DNA of 64,000 bases, taken from contig NZ_VICC01000011.1 of NCBI RefSeq assembly GCF_006546825.1, positions 32,168 to 96,167 on the forward strand, given 5' to 3'. Both the position numbers and the translations under genes were made by a program. The stretch comes from Actinomyces oris. GTDB lineage: Bacteria > Actinomycetota > Actinomycetes > Actinomycetales > Actinomycetaceae. Below, piece after piece: positions 8,394-17,785 of this stretch; position 1 is the stretch's first letter, and every line of letters starts with the position of its first letter. The notes below the pieces were generated by a model. That model was not told the DNA's origin. It was given only the letters and a program-made list of their open reading frames with translations, and did not search any database.

Positions 8394-9038
8394 TCACAGG
8401 TGCAGGAGCATGCGGGCGTTGCCCAGGGTGTTGGGCTTGACGCGGGCCAGGTCGAGGAACTCAGCCAGACCGTCGTCGTGGGAGCGCAGCATCTCGGAGA
8501 AGACGTCCGCACCCACTGGGGTACCCTCGATCGGCTCGAAACCGTGGGCACCGAAGAAGGGCTCCTCGAAGGTCATGCAGAACACCCGCTTGAGCCCCAT
8601 CTCCCGGGCCTGCGCGATGAGCTCGCGCAGGATGGCTGAACCGAGCCCGGTCCCCACGGCGTCGGGATGAACGGCCAGGGTACGCACCTCGGCGATGTCG
8701 TCCCACATGACGTGCAGAGCCCCGCAGCCCACGATCCTGGGCGCGGCCGACGCCTCGCAGCCGCCTGCTCCACCGGGCCCGGCGACGCCGGGGCTCTCCT
8801 CGGCGACGATGAACTCCTGAATGTCCTCGAAGTAGGAGATGAGGTCCTTGGCGATGAGGACGCGGCGCTCGGCATAGGGTCGCACCAGCTCGGCGATGGC
8901 GCGTACGTCCGCCGGGCGAGCCGGCCGCAGGACGCGTCGGGAGCCGTCGACCCCGTAGACCTCAGCCCGGCGAGCTGCCCGGCCGGTGGGCTGGTGTTCA
9001 TCTGTCCTGACAGCAGTGCTGTTCATCGTCATCCGCAT
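8394..9038 (-). CDS. GNAT acetyltransferase, N-acetylglutamate synthase-like
   Basis: This 214-residue GNAT-fold enzyme has an opening VLRPARPADVRAIAELVRPYAERRVLI typical of stand-alone amino-acid N-acetyltransferases (ArgA-type), the acetyl-CoA pyrophosphate loop around HPDAVGTGLGSAIL, and FEEPFFGAHGFEPIEG near the end. The expected reaction is acetyl-CoA plus L-glutamate to N-acetylglutamate, the first step of arginine synthesis. No arginine gene is nearby to confirm it. A Gly/Ala insert (about residues 84-100) separates two core strands. The start is uncertain: ATGs at 9038, 9032 and 9026 all fit and none has a strong ribosome site. Confidence 0.8.
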   Translation of the reverse strand: MRMTMNSTAVRTDEHQPTGRAARRAEVYGVDGSRRVLRPARPADVRAIAELVRPYAERRVLIAKDLISYFEDIQEFIVAEESPGVAGPGGAGGCEASAAPRIVGCGALHVMWDDIAEVRTLAVHPDAVGTGLGSAILRELIAQAREMGLKRVFCMTFEEPFFGAHGFEPIEGTPVGADVFSEMLRSHDDGLAEFLDLARVKPNTLGNARMLLHL

Positions 9039-9152
9039 TCAGTAAGACTCAGTTCTGGTCGTGGGCCCCGCGAGCCGGCGCACCACCGGCGACATCGGAG
9101 CCGTGAGCAGACCGCAGCGCGATCCGGGCCCACATCCTGCCACGTTCGCGAC

Positions 9153-10307
9153 TCATCGAGAACCGCCTCCCTTCTGGCCGCGGGCCTCGGCGAGATCCAG
9201 GACGGCACGGGCGGTGGCGTCGTCGACAACGAGATCGGTGGCGGTCCGGGCGCGCAGCGCGGCCAGCAGGGCGCGGGCCTTGCCGGTTCCCGCGGCCACG
9301 CACAGGCGGCGCGGAATCCGGGCGAGCTGGGCGGGAGTCGGACCGGTGGCCCGGGCGTTGAGGGCGACGTCGCGCCAGGAGCCGTCGGCGCGCAGCAGGA
9401 CGGTGCACACGTCCCCCACCACGTTCTGGCGGCGCAGCACGGTCTGGTCCCGGGCCGTGAGGTGGCCGCCCTCGTAGACCTGAGAGGGCAGGGCCCCGTT
9501 GAGGGCATCGAGGGCGCCGACGCCGAAGACGGCCAGGCTCGCGCGCCGCACCACCGACAGGACTCGCTTGACCGAGCGCTCCGACCACATGGCCTCGCGC
9601 GTGGCCACATGGTCGAAGAAGGCAGGCACCGGGAAGGAGATCGTGCGCGCCCCCAGCGACAAGCGCATCCGGGAGAGCACCTCGCCAGCACTGGGCCCCT
9701 CACGCACAGGATCCGAGGCACCGTTGAGCTGGACGACGGTCAGTCCCGGAACGGACCTCGAGGGCAGGGCGGCGCTGACCTCCGACATGGTGGTGCCCCA
9801 GGCGACGCCGACGACGACGCCTCCTGCGTCAGCGTCCCGACCCGCCCCGGCGGGCTCACCGGCCGCGGCGGGCTTGTCACCCTCGGGACCACCGGACTCA
9901 CACGCACCGACACCTCGGCCCCGGCCCGACTCGGACAGGGCCTCGATGAGATCAACCATGTGCGCGGCAGCGACGGAGGCGACCTGCTGGAGGCGGTGGA
10001 TCTCCGTGGTGCCCTCGCGCACCGGGACGATATGCGTGCGGACCCCGAAGACCTGAGCCATCCGTCCCTCCAGGGAGCCGGCACCCCCGGGCTGGACGAG
10101 GCTGACCCGCACAACACCCTCCTGCCGGGCACGCGCCAGGAGCCGGGAGACGGTCGAGCGCGACACTCCCAGGTGGTGGGCGATCACCTCCATCGTCTCG
10201 CCTTGGACGTAGTACATGGAGGCCGCCTCATAGGCGCGCAGGAGGCCGCCGGGGTCGGCAGCACTCACCGCGCTCCCGGCTGCGTCAGCCACGGTTCTGC
10301 CAGTCAC
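9153..10307 (-). CDS. SorC-family sugar-binding transcriptional regulator, probable glp regulator
   Basis: This 384-residue regulator has a helix-turn-helix at residues 38-60 (MEVIAHHLGVSRSTVSRLLARA), then a phosphosugar-binding SorC domain in which GVAWGTTMSEVSAALP and TVVQLNG are recognisable. A low-complexity Gly/Ala insert (GRGRGVGACESGGPEGDKPA region) interrupts the domain. The GTG at 10307 is preceded by GGAGGA six bases upstream. It is transcribed divergently from glpD-glpF-glpK across 387 bp, so control of glycerol genes is the obvious guess, with glycerol-3-phosphate or a related phosphosugar as possible effector. Both target and effector are inferred. Confidence 0.85.
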   Translation of the reverse strand: MTGRTVADAAGSAVSAADPGGLLRAYEAASMYYVQGETMEVIAHHLGVSRSTVSRLLARARQEGVVRVSLVQPGGAGSLEGRMAQVFGVRTHIVPVREGTTEIHRLQQVASVAAAHMVDLIEALSESGRGRGVGACESGGPEGDKPAAAGEPAGAGRDADAGGVVVGVAWGTTMSEVSAALPSRSVPGLTVVQLNGASDPVREGPSAGEVLSRMRLSLGARTISFPVPAFFDHVATREAMWSERSVKRVLSVVRRASLAVFGVGALDALNGALPSQVYEGGHLTARDQTVLRRQNVVGDVCTVLLRADGSWRDVALNARATGPTPAQLARIPRRLCVAAGTGKARALLAALRARTATDLVVDDATARAVLDLAEARGQKGGGSR

Positions 10308-10317
10308 GTCTTCCTCC

Positions 10318-10694
10318 TTACTCCACCCGGCTCCGCCCACCGATGACGGGCCGTTCCACACGGCCGGTGTCCGCCGCGGGAGGGAACGATCCTCCCGCCT
10401 GCGGCATCGGATGTCGCGGCGAGAAGAGGCGTCCGCACAGGTGCGCGGACATTCTTGTGGATACCTCGAAAGCCGCCTGCACATTCGTGCACACCCCTTG
10501 CGCATTCTTCCACAGGCGGCGGACAGTGGTGTCCGCCACCACACAAGAGCCGTGCGAGCGCGACGGAACGCGGCGGGCCCCGGCGCCGGAAGCCGGGACT
10601 CGGCCTGACCCGGTCCGGCACCCCTGGTCAACGCCGACCGGCCCCGCACAGCCCCATCAGTTTCGATCTCACGACACGTAGGAGCCCAGGAGTC
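10318..10694 (+). other. Divergent control region between SorC regulator and glpD
   Basis: No gene is present. Three similar motifs with an ATTC core (about 10449-10461, 10479-10492 and 10500-10513; cores 32 and 21 bp apart, near whole helical turns) and an inverted repeat GGCGGAC-n6-GTCCGCC (10518-10537) are candidate operators for the divergent regulator. Confidence 0.5.
10518..10537. promoter_or_regulatory. Inverted repeat, candidate operator for glp genes
   Basis: GGCGGAC (10518-10524) and GTCCGCC (10531-10537) form a perfect 7-bp inverted repeat with a 6-bp spacer in the divergent region. A hairpin is an alternative reading. Confidence 0.35.
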
Positions 10695-12494
10695 ATGACC
10701 TCCACCCGCAAGCCCTCGTCCAAGAAGACCTCCCGCAACTCCGGCCCGGCTGGCCCCTTCTACCCCGCCCCCATCCAGGACACCGCGCTCAACGCCGCCC
10801 AGCGCGAGCGCGCTCTGAAGGAGATGACCTCGGCCGAGGGCCTGGACGTCCTCGTCGTCGGTGGAGGCGTCACCGGCGCCGGCATCGCCCTGGACGCCGC
10901 GGCCCGCGGCCTGCGCACCGGCATCGTGGAGATGGGCGACTGGGCCTCGGGCACCTCCTCGTGGTCCTCCAAGCTCGTCCACGGTGGCCTGCGCTACCTC
11001 TACCAGCTCAACTTCGCCCTCGTGCACGAGGCCCTCACCGAGCGCGGCCGCCTGCTGAGCACCACCGCGCCGCACCTGGTCAAGGCCCAGCCCTTCCTGT
11101 GGCCGCTCAAGCACCACTACGAGCGCTCCTACTCCGCGGTCGGCGTGGGCATGTACGACGCCCTGGCCCTGGCCGGCTCCCGTGGCCGCAAGACCGTGCC
11201 GATCCAGCGCCACCTGGGCCGCAAGGGCACCTCCGCCCTGGCCCCCTCCCTGGACACCAGCGGCCTGGCCGGTGCCATCCGCTTCTTCGACGCCCGCGTC
11301 GACGACGCCCGTCTGGTCATCGACCTGGTGCGCACCGCCGTCGGCCTGGGAGCGCTGGCCGCCAACCGCACGAAGGTCACCGGCTTCCTCACCGACGAGC
11401 GCGGCCACGTCCACGGCGCCCGCGTCACCGACCTGTCCACCGGCACCGACCACGAGATCCGGGCCAAGCGCACCATCAACGCCGCCGGCGTGTGGACCGA
11501 GGACGTCCAGGACCTGGCCACCGACGTGGGCGGCCTGAAGGTCCTGGCCTCCAAGGGCATCCACATCGTGGTCCCCAAGGAGGCCATCGACGCCGAGACC
11601 GGGGTCTTCCTGCGCACCGAGAAGTCCGTCCTGTTCATCATCCCCTGGCCCGAGTACTGGGTCATCGGCACCACCGACACCCCCTGGGAACTGGACGTCT
11701 CCAAGCCCGTGGCCACCGCCGCCGACGTCGACTACATCCTCGAGCACGCCAACTCCGTGCTATCGCGGCCCATCACCCGCGAGGACATCATCGGCGTCTA
11801 CGCGGGCCTGCGCCCCCTGCTCCAGCCCAAGCTCAAGCCGGGCGCGGAGGCCGCCTCCACGAAGGTCTCCCGCGAGCACACGGTCACCCGGATCGCCCCG
11901 GGGCTGACCGCCATCGCCGGCGGCAAACTGACCACCTACCGGGTCATGGCCTCCGACGCCGTCGACCACGCCCTGGGCGAGGCCCTGTCTCACGCCCACC
12001 CCTGCGCCACGCAGGAGCTGCCCCTGGTGGGCGCGGCCGGCTACCACGCCCTGGCCAAGCGGGCCGGGCAGATCGCCGGTGAGCGCGGCTGGACCCTGGA
12101 GCGGGTCACCCACCTGCTGGACCGCTACGGCGATGAGACCCCGGCCCTGCTGGAGGCCATCGACGCCGCCGGCCCCGAGGAGCGCCTGGGCGAGCCGCTG
12201 GCCGAGGCCCCCACCTACCTGCGCGCCGAGGTCGCCTGGGCCGTCACCCATGAGGGCGCCGAGTGCCTCGACGACGTCCTCCTGCGCCGGGTACGCCTGG
12301 ACATGTCGCGCCGCGACCGGGGCCTGGCCGCCGCCGACGAGATCCTGGCGATCATGGCGCCGCTGCTGAACTGGTCCGAGAAGGACGTCGCCGCCCAGAA
12401 GGAGGCCTACGCCCAGCGCGTGGCCCAGATCGCCGCGGCCGAGGCCGAACTGACCGACGCCGCCGCGGTGGCGCACATCACCGAGCCGATCTAG
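10695..12494 (+). CDS. glpD: Aerobic glycerol-3-phosphate dehydrogenase
   Basis: GlpD oxidises sn-glycerol-3-phosphate to dihydroxyacetone phosphate with FAD and passes electrons to menaquinone at the membrane. The 599-residue protein has the FAD-binding Rossmann motif VVGGGVTGAGIA at residues 54-65, the family segment SSWSSKLVHGGLRYL, TTDTPW and GGKLTTYRVMA, and the C-terminal DAO_C helical domain. The first 50 residues, Ser/Thr/Lys-rich, extend beyond E. coli GlpD. The ATG at 10695 follows AGGAG; no in-frame alternative is better supported. It is first in a glpD-glpF-glpK cluster, with gaps of 166 and 90 bp and no strong terminator between genes. Confidence 0.96.
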   Translation: MTSTRKPSSKKTSRNSGPAGPFYPAPIQDTALNAAQRERALKEMTSAEGLDVLVVGGGVTGAGIALDAAARGLRTGIVEMGDWASGTSSWSSKLVHGGLRYLYQLNFALVHEALTERGRLLSTTAPHLVKAQPFLWPLKHHYERSYSAVGVGMYDALALAGSRGRKTVPIQRHLGRKGTSALAPSLDTSGLAGAIRFFDARVDDARLVIDLVRTAVGLGALAANRTKVTGFLTDERGHVHGARVTDLSTGTDHEIRAKRTINAAGVWTEDVQDLATDVGGLKVLASKGIHIVVPKEAIDAETGVFLRTEKSVLFIIPWPEYWVIGTTDTPWELDVSKPVATAADVDYILEHANSVLSRPITREDIIGVYAGLRPLLQPKLKPGAEAASTKVSREHTVTRIAPGLTAIAGGKLTTYRVMASDAVDHALGEALSHAHPCATQELPLVGAAGYHALAKRAGQIAGERGWTLERVTHLLDRYGDETPALLEAIDAAGPEERLGEPLAEAPTYLRAEVAWAVTHEGAECLDDVLLRRVRLDMSRRDRGLAAADEILAIMAPLLNWSEKDVAAQKEAYAQRVAQIAAAEAELTDAAAVAHITEPI

Positions 12495-12660
12495 TCTCCT
12501 GCGGGTCAAGCGGACCACCCCCGGTTCCGCTCGGCCCGCAGGCTCCCGTGGCGCCCGCCGGTTCCGGCGAAGGCGGGCACCACGACCAGCCACCACCCAC
12601 ACCCCGGACCTCGCAGTCACGAGTACACCCGCACACCGTCGTGCAGAAAGAGAGCCGCAC

Positions 12661-13428
12661 ATGTCTGCGACCCTGACCCAGATCTTCGCCTCGGAGGCTC
12701 TGGGGACGTTTCTTCTCATTCTTCTGGGCTGCGGCGTCGTCGCCGGTGTCGTGCTGCCCACCTCCAAGGCCAAGGACAGCGGCTGGATCGTCATCACCAT
12801 GGCCTGGGGGCTGGCGGTCTTCGTGGGTGTCTACGCCGCCTACAAGACCGGCGCGCACCTCAACCCGGCCGTGACCATCGGCAAGGCGGTGGCCGGACAG
12901 AACCTCGTGGACATGAATCCCGATGTCCCCGGAACGGTGACCATTCCCGCCACACCGGTCAACATCCTCGTCTACTGCGCCGCCCAGATGGTGGGCGCCA
13001 TGGCGGGCGCCGCCACCGTGTGGCTGTCCTACAAGAAGCAGTTCGACCAGGAGGCCGACGCCGCCTCCAAGCTCGCCGTGTTCGCCACCGGCCCGGCGGT
13101 ACGCTCCTACGGCTGGAACGTCGTGACCGAGGCGGTGGGCACCTTCGTCCTGCTGGCCTGGATCATCGCCTCGGGCAAGACCCCCTCGGGCCTGGGCCCG
13201 CTGGCCGTGGCCATGGTCGTCGTCGTCATCGGCATGAGCCTGGGCGGCCCCACCGGCTACGCCATCAACCCGGCCCGTGACCTGGGCCCGCGCATCACCC
13301 ACGCCCTCCTGCCGATCCCCGGCAAGGGAGACTCGGACTGGGCCTACTCCTGGGTCCCGATCGTCGGCCCGCTCATCGGCGCCGTCGCCGCCGGGCTCAT
13401 CGTCCCCCACTTCGCCGGGCTGTTCTGA
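12661..13428 (+). CDS. glpF: Glycerol uptake facilitator (aquaglyceroporin)
   Basis: GlpF lets glycerol cross the membrane by facilitated diffusion. The 255-residue MIP-family protein has six membrane helices and both pore motifs: HLNPAVT (Asn68-Pro69-Ala70) and INPARDLGPR (Asn203-Pro204-Ala205). The Asp after NPAR (residue 207) is the hallmark of glycerol-conducting rather than water-only channels. AGAGAG lies upstream of the ATG. It lies between glpD and glpK, so glycerol entering here would be trapped by the kinase. Confidence 0.96.
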   Translation: MSATLTQIFASEALGTFLLILLGCGVVAGVVLPTSKAKDSGWIVITMAWGLAVFVGVYAAYKTGAHLNPAVTIGKAVAGQNLVDMNPDVPGTVTIPATPVNILVYCAAQMVGAMAGAATVWLSYKKQFDQEADAASKLAVFATGPAVRSYGWNVVTEAVGTFVLLAWIIASGKTPSGLGPLAVAMVVVVIGMSLGGPTGYAINPARDLGPRITHALLPIPGKGDSDWAYSWVPIVGPLIGAVAAGLIVPHFAGLF

Positions 13429-13518
13429 GCCCGCACGACCCTTGACCGTATCGACATCATCGCTGCCGAGCGCAGCCCTCACCACCGCCCCCTCACAACG
13501 TAGTGAAAGGACATTCCT

Positions 13519-15072
13519 TTGAGCCCCAACAGCACTGAGAAGAAGTACGTCCTGGCCATTGACCAGGGTACGACCTCCTCACGCGCCATCCTGTTCAACC
13601 ACGACGGCGGGATCGTCGCCGTCGACCAGAAGGAGCACGAGCAGATCTTCCCGCGCGCCGGCTGGGTCGAGCACGACGCGAACGAGATCTGGGACAACAT
13701 CCGCTCCGTCGTCGGAGGGGTGCTGGTCAAGGCGCAGATCAACCGCCACGAGATCGCCTCGGTGGGCATCACCAACCAGCGCGAGAGCGCCGTCGTGTGG
13801 GACAAGAACACCGGCGAGCCCGTCTACAACGTCATCGTCTGGCAGGACACCCGCACCCAGAAGATCTGCGACCGCCTGGCCGGCGAGGACGGCCCGGACA
13901 AGTACAAGGACCGCGTGGGCCTGGGCCTGGCCACCTACTTCGCCGGCCCCAAGGTGGCCTGGATCCTGGAGAACGTGGCGGGCGCCCGCGAGCGCGCCGA
14001 GGCCGGCGACCTCCTCATGGGCACCATGGACACCTGGACGCTGTGGAACCTCACCGGCGGGGTCAACGGCGGTGTTCACGCCACCGACGTCACCAACGCC
14101 TCGCGCACGATGCTCATGAACATCGACACCCTGGACTGGAACCCGGAGATCTGCGCGGACATGGGCATCCCCGTCTCCATGCTCCCCGAGATCCGCCCCT
14201 CCTCGGGCGTCTTCGGCTACGGCCGCAAGAACGGCCTGCTGGTGGACACCCCCATCAGCGGCATCCTCGGCGACCAGCAGGCGGCCACCTTCGGGCAGGC
14301 CTGCTTCGAGAAGGGCCAGGCCAAGAACACCTACGGCACCGGCTGCTTCATGCTCATGAACACGGGCACCACCCCGGTGCGCAGTGAGAACGGGCTGCTG
14401 ACCACCGTGTGCTACCAGATCGGGGACGAGCCGGCCGTCTACGCCCTGGAGGGCTCGATCGCCGTGGCCGGCTCGCTGGTGCAGTGGCTGCGCGACAACC
14501 TGGGCATCATCGCCGACTCCAAGGACATCGAGGCCCTGGCCTCCAGCGTCGAGGACAACGGCGGGGCCTACTTCGTGCCGGCCTTCTCCGGGCTATTCGC
14601 CCCGCACTGGCGCCCTGATGCCCGCGGTGCCCTGGTGGGTCTGACCCGCTACGTCAACAAGGCGCACATCGCCCGGGCCGTGGAGGAGTCCACCGCCTAC
14701 CAGACCCGCGAGGTCCTCGAGGCCATGAACCGGGACGCTGCGGCCTCCGGGTCCACGGGAGCCGCCCTCACCGAGCTCAAGGTCGACGGCGGCATGACCC
14801 GTGACGAGCTGCTCATGCAGTTCCAGGCCGACCAGGTGGGCGTGCCCGTGGTGCGCCCGAAGGTCGCCGAGACCACGGCGCTGGGTGCCGCCTACGCCTC
14901 CGGTATCGCGGTGGGCTTCTGGTCGGGCACCCAGGACGTCATCGACAACTGGGCCGAGGACAAGCGCTGGGAGCCGACCATGGAGGAGGCCGAGCGCGAG
15001 CGGCTCTTCCGCAACTGGAACAAGGCCGTCCAGCGCACCCTGGACTGGGTCGACGAGGACGTCGTCGAGTAG
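13519..15072 (+). CDS. glpK: Glycerol kinase
   Basis: GlpK phosphorylates glycerol with ATP to glycerol-3-phosphate. The 517-residue FGGY-family protein opens [12 protein letters not shown] (ATP phosphate loop), carries [35 protein letters not shown] and [18 protein letters not shown], and matches the usual length of about 500. The start is TTG at 13519, preceded by AAAGGA, the same arrangement as the dehydrogenase gene at 25340. It is the last gene of the glp cluster and is followed by a strong hairpin at 15134-15181. Confidence 0.96.
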   Translation: MSPNSTEKKYVLAIDQGTTSSRAILFNHDGGIVAVDQKEHEQIFPRAGWVEHDANEIWDNIRSVVGGVLVKAQINRHEIASVGITNQRESAVVWDKNTGEPVYNVIVWQDTRTQKICDRLAGEDGPDKYKDRVGLGLATYFAGPKVAWILENVAGARERAEAGDLLMGTMDTWTLWNLTGGVNGGVHATDVTNASRTMLMNIDTLDWNPEICADMGIPVSMLPEIRPSSGVFGYGRKNGLLVDTPISGILGDQQAATFGQACFEKGQAKNTYGTGCFMLMNTGTTPVRSENGLLTTVCYQIGDEPAVYALEGSIAVAGSLVQWLRDNLGIIADSKDIEALASSVEDNGGAYFVPAFSGLFAPHWRPDARGALVGLTRYVNKAHIARAVEESTAYQTREVLEAMNRDAAASGSTGAALTELKVDGGMTRDELLMQFQADQVGVPVVRPKVAETTALGAAYASGIAVGFWSGTQDVIDNWAEDKRWEPTMEEAERERLFRNWNKAVQRTLDWVDEDVVE

Positions 15073-15133
15073 GGCCGATGTCCGACAGTACTCAGGCGGC
15101 GCTCGCCGGCACCGCCTGAGCGCCCAGTCCCCC

Positions 15134-15181
15134 GGACGCCGCTGACGGGCCCACCTCCCCACGGGCCCGTCGGCGGCGTCC
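15134..15181 (+). terminator. Hairpin terminator after glpK
   Basis: A 19-bp stem (15134-15152 with 15163-15181, one G-T wobble) encloses a 10-nt loop 61 bp after the glpK stop. Only a weak T run follows, as is usual in GC-rich actinobacteria. Confidence 0.8.
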
Positions 15182-15300
15182 TTATGCGCCACTAGTCCTC
15201 TCATACACTGTCGAGTCCGATGAATGGTCGGTAGATTCCTGGGTGGCGCTCCCCGGCCCGCCCGGGGAGTACTTCCCGTCCCCCTGCGAGGAGTCCCTGA

Positions 15301-17364
15301 ATGACGGCTCACCCACCCACTGCCCACGTGTCCCCACCCGCCTCCGCCCCGTCGGCCTCGACGCCGGCGCTGCCCGTCGATGACTCCGACGAGCTCTCCG
15401 GTGCCGGCGGCACCCCCTCGGGCGCCCGCACGGGCGAGCGGATCCTCGAGCGGATCGAGTGGGCCGACGTCGTGCGCATCGCGGTGGTGGGCGTGGCGGC
15501 ACTGGGTGCCTGGATCGCGGGCACGACCGGCACACCCGGCTGGGCCGTGGGCGCCGCCGGGGCGGTGGTGCTGGCGGTGGGCTGCTGGCCGCTCCTGGTC
15601 GAGGCGGCCGGTGACCTGCGCGAGCGGCGCATGAGTATGGAGATGTCGATGCTCTTGGCCATCGTGGCGGCCGCCGCCATTGGCGAGTGGGTGACCGCCC
15701 TGGCCGTGACGGTCTTCGCGCTGTGCGCCGAGGTCCTGGAGGAGCTGTCGATGGATCGGGGGCGCGACGCCCTGACCGATCTCATGTCCTTCCTGCCGCA
15801 GACCGCGCGGGTGGTGGGGGCCCCGGAGACGACTGAGTCCGCCGAGTCGGCCGAGGCCTCGCAGTCCTCCGGGGTCACTGAGGTCCCCCTGGACGAGGTC
15901 CGCCCGGGGCAGGTCATCGCCCTGAGCCCCGGGGGCCGGGTGCCGGTCGACGGCGTCGTGCGCACCGGTAGGGCCGACGTCGACCAGTCCCGGATCACCG
16001 GGGAGGCGCTGCCCGTGCAGGTCGGGCCGGGTGACCGGGTGCCGGCCGGCTCCATCACCCGCGGCGCCCTGGAGCTCGAGGTGGAGCGGGTCGGCGAGGA
16101 GTCCTCCTACGGGCGGATCGTGGCCGCGGTGCGCCACGCCCAGTCCTCGCGCGCGCCAGTCCAGCGCCTGGCCGACCGGCTGGCGGCCCGCATCGTCTAC
16201 CTGGCCCTGGCTGCCGCCCTGGTCACCTTCCTGGTGACCAGGGACGTGCGCGCCACGATCTCGGTCATCATCGTGGCCGGGGCCTGCGGGGTGGCCGCGG
16301 GCACTCCCCTGGCGGTTCTGGCGGCCATCGCCCGCGCCGCCCGTTGCGGGGCCTTCGTCAAGGACGGCACCCACCTGGAACAGCTCTCCGCGGTGGACAC
16401 GGTGGTGGTGGACAAGACCGGGACCCTCACCGTCGGCGAGCCCCGGGTCGTGAGCGTCCGCCCCACCGAGGCCGCCACCGGCGAGGGCGAGGTGCTGGCC
16501 CTGGCGGCCGCGGCCGAGTGGAACTCCGAGCACCCCATCGGCCGGGCCATCTACGCAGAAGCCGCCGTGCGCGACCTGACGGTGCCGATGCCCGGCGACG
16601 TCGCCTACTCCCCCGGAGCCGGCGTGAGCGCCCACGTCGAAGGGCGTCGGATCACCGTGGGACGCTGCCGGGGGCAAGGGCACCAACCGGAGCGGGACAC
16701 CTCCGACTGCGACGACGAGGCCGCCCTGAGCGCCGAGTCCGACCCGGAGGCGCCGTCGGCCACCTCGGTGGTGGAGGTGCGGGCCGACGGACAGCTCCTG
16801 GGCACCATCGCCCTGGCCGACCGTCTGCGCCAGGGGGCGGCCACCGCCGTGCGGGACTTGGGTGACATGGGCCTGGAGATCCTCATGCTCACCGGCGACT
16901 CGGCCGCCTCCGCGCGCCACGTGGCCGGCCTGCTCGGCCTGACCGAGGAGCAGGTGCGCGCCGACCTGCTGCCCACCGACAAGGAGGAGGTCATCGACTC
17001 GCTGCGCCGGGCGGGCAAGCGGGTGGCCATGGTGGGCGACGGCGTCAACGACGCCCCCGCCCTGGGCGCCGCCGATGTCGGCGTCGCCATGGGCACCGGC
17101 ACGGACGTGGCCCGCGAGGCCGGGGACGTGGTGCTCGTGGGCTCCGCCCCGGCCGACCTGGTCGAGACCGTGCGGGTGGCCCGCCGGGCCCGGCGCATCA
17201 TCATGGTGAACTTCGTGGGCACGGTGGTGGTCGACGTCGTCGGCATGCTCGCCGCCGGGCTGGGGCTGCTGGGGCCGGTGGCCGCGGCCCTCGTGCACGT
17301 CGTCTCCGAGTCGGCCTTCATCCTCAACTCGGCCCGACTGGTGCCCCGCCGCCGCAGGCGCTGA
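15301..17364 (+). CDS. P1B-type heavy-metal-translocating ATPase
   Basis: This 687-residue P-type ATPase exports a transition metal. It has no N-terminal CxxC metal-binding domain, only a disordered Pro/Ser/Ala leader. Motifs: TGE at residues 233-235 (actuator), phosphorylated Asp371 in DKTGTLT, His411-Pro412 in SEHPIG (the P1B HP motif) and GDGVNDAPAL around 579-588. The membrane ion site, normally CPC or SPC, reads ACGVAAGTP, so Cys329 is kept but the proline after it is replaced by Gly330. Metal specificity therefore cannot be called. AGGAG lies eight bases before the ATG. The gene stands alone between glpK and lldP. Confidence 0.88.
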   Translation: MTAHPPTAHVSPPASAPSASTPALPVDDSDELSGAGGTPSGARTGERILERIEWADVVRIAVVGVAALGAWIAGTTGTPGWAVGAAGAVVLAVGCWPLLVEAAGDLRERRMSMEMSMLLAIVAAAAIGEWVTALAVTVFALCAEVLEELSMDRGRDALTDLMSFLPQTARVVGAPETTESAESAEASQSSGVTEVPLDEVRPGQVIALSPGGRVPVDGVVRTGRADVDQSRITGEALPVQVGPGDRVPAGSITRGALELEVERVGEESSYGRIVAAVRHAQSSRAPVQRLADRLAARIVYLALAAALVTFLVTRDVRATISVIIVAGACGVAAGTPLAVLAAIARAARCGAFVKDGTHLEQLSAVDTVVVDKTGTLTVGEPRVVSVRPTEAATGEGEVLALAAAAEWNSEHPIGRAIYAEAAVRDLTVPMPGDVAYSPGAGVSAHVEGRRITVGRCRGQGHQPERDTSDCDDEAALSAESDPEAPSATSVVEVRADGQLLGTIALADRLRQGAATAVRDLGDMGLEILMLTGDSAASARHVAGLLGLTEEQVRADLLPTDKEEVIDSLRRAGKRVAMVGDGVNDAPALGAADVGVAMGTGTDVAREAGDVVLVGSAPADLVETVRVARRARRIIMVNFVGTVVVDVVGMLAAGLGLLGPVAAALVHVVSESAFILNSARLVPRRRRR

Positions 17365-17785
17365 GCCGGCCGGCCACCGACACAGGCCGCAGCACCGGCG
17401 CCGGCCGATCCTCGCCTCGGGCCGGCCTACTCCACGAGGGTCGGGATCCACTGGCCAAGGGTTGTGCGTACTGCACGAAGGCCCCACCTACCCGCAGTAC
17501 ACCCAACCCTCCTCCAGTAGCACCCCACCCTCGTGCATTGCGTCCGGACGACGCCGGCAGCCACCAGAGTGACCGGGTCGGCCCGCCTCGGACACTGCGC
17601 GCCACACCCCACTTTTACCCGGAAGGACGGGAGAAGACGGCGCGCGGCCCCCTCATATGGTGCACAACTCACCATCTCCATGGCATGATCGTTGGGCCTT
17701 AGTACCCAGGACGCAGCAGCGCGGCTGCCAGCCCAGCCCCGCTGACGACCTGGACGACCCCATCAGTACTCACAGTGGAGTAACC
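17365..17785 (+). other. Intergenic region upstream of lldP
   Basis: This 421-bp stretch shows no gene. It contains a GC-rich dyad shortly after the ATPase gene (near 17400-17430) and a dyad-symmetric candidate operator at 17657-17675 in its AT-richer last third. A likely but unassigned lldP promoter lies between 17650 and 17770. Confidence 0.5.
17657..17675. promoter_or_regulatory. Candidate operator upstream of lldP
   Basis: ATGGTG (17657-17662) and CACCAT (17670-17675) form a 6-bp inverted repeat spaced by 7 bp, about 110 bp before lldP. GntR-family lactate regulators such as LldR bind TGGT-type dyads; no such regulator gene is in the window, so the factor is unknown. Confidence 0.4.

Noticed and set aside
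14593..17487. Long open minus-strand frame of 964 codons antisense to the P-type ATPase and the glpK end
   Set aside because: Gly/His/Asp/Val-rich composition without motifs. The plus strand has clear ATPase and kinase motifs, so this is a shadow of GC-rich codon use.
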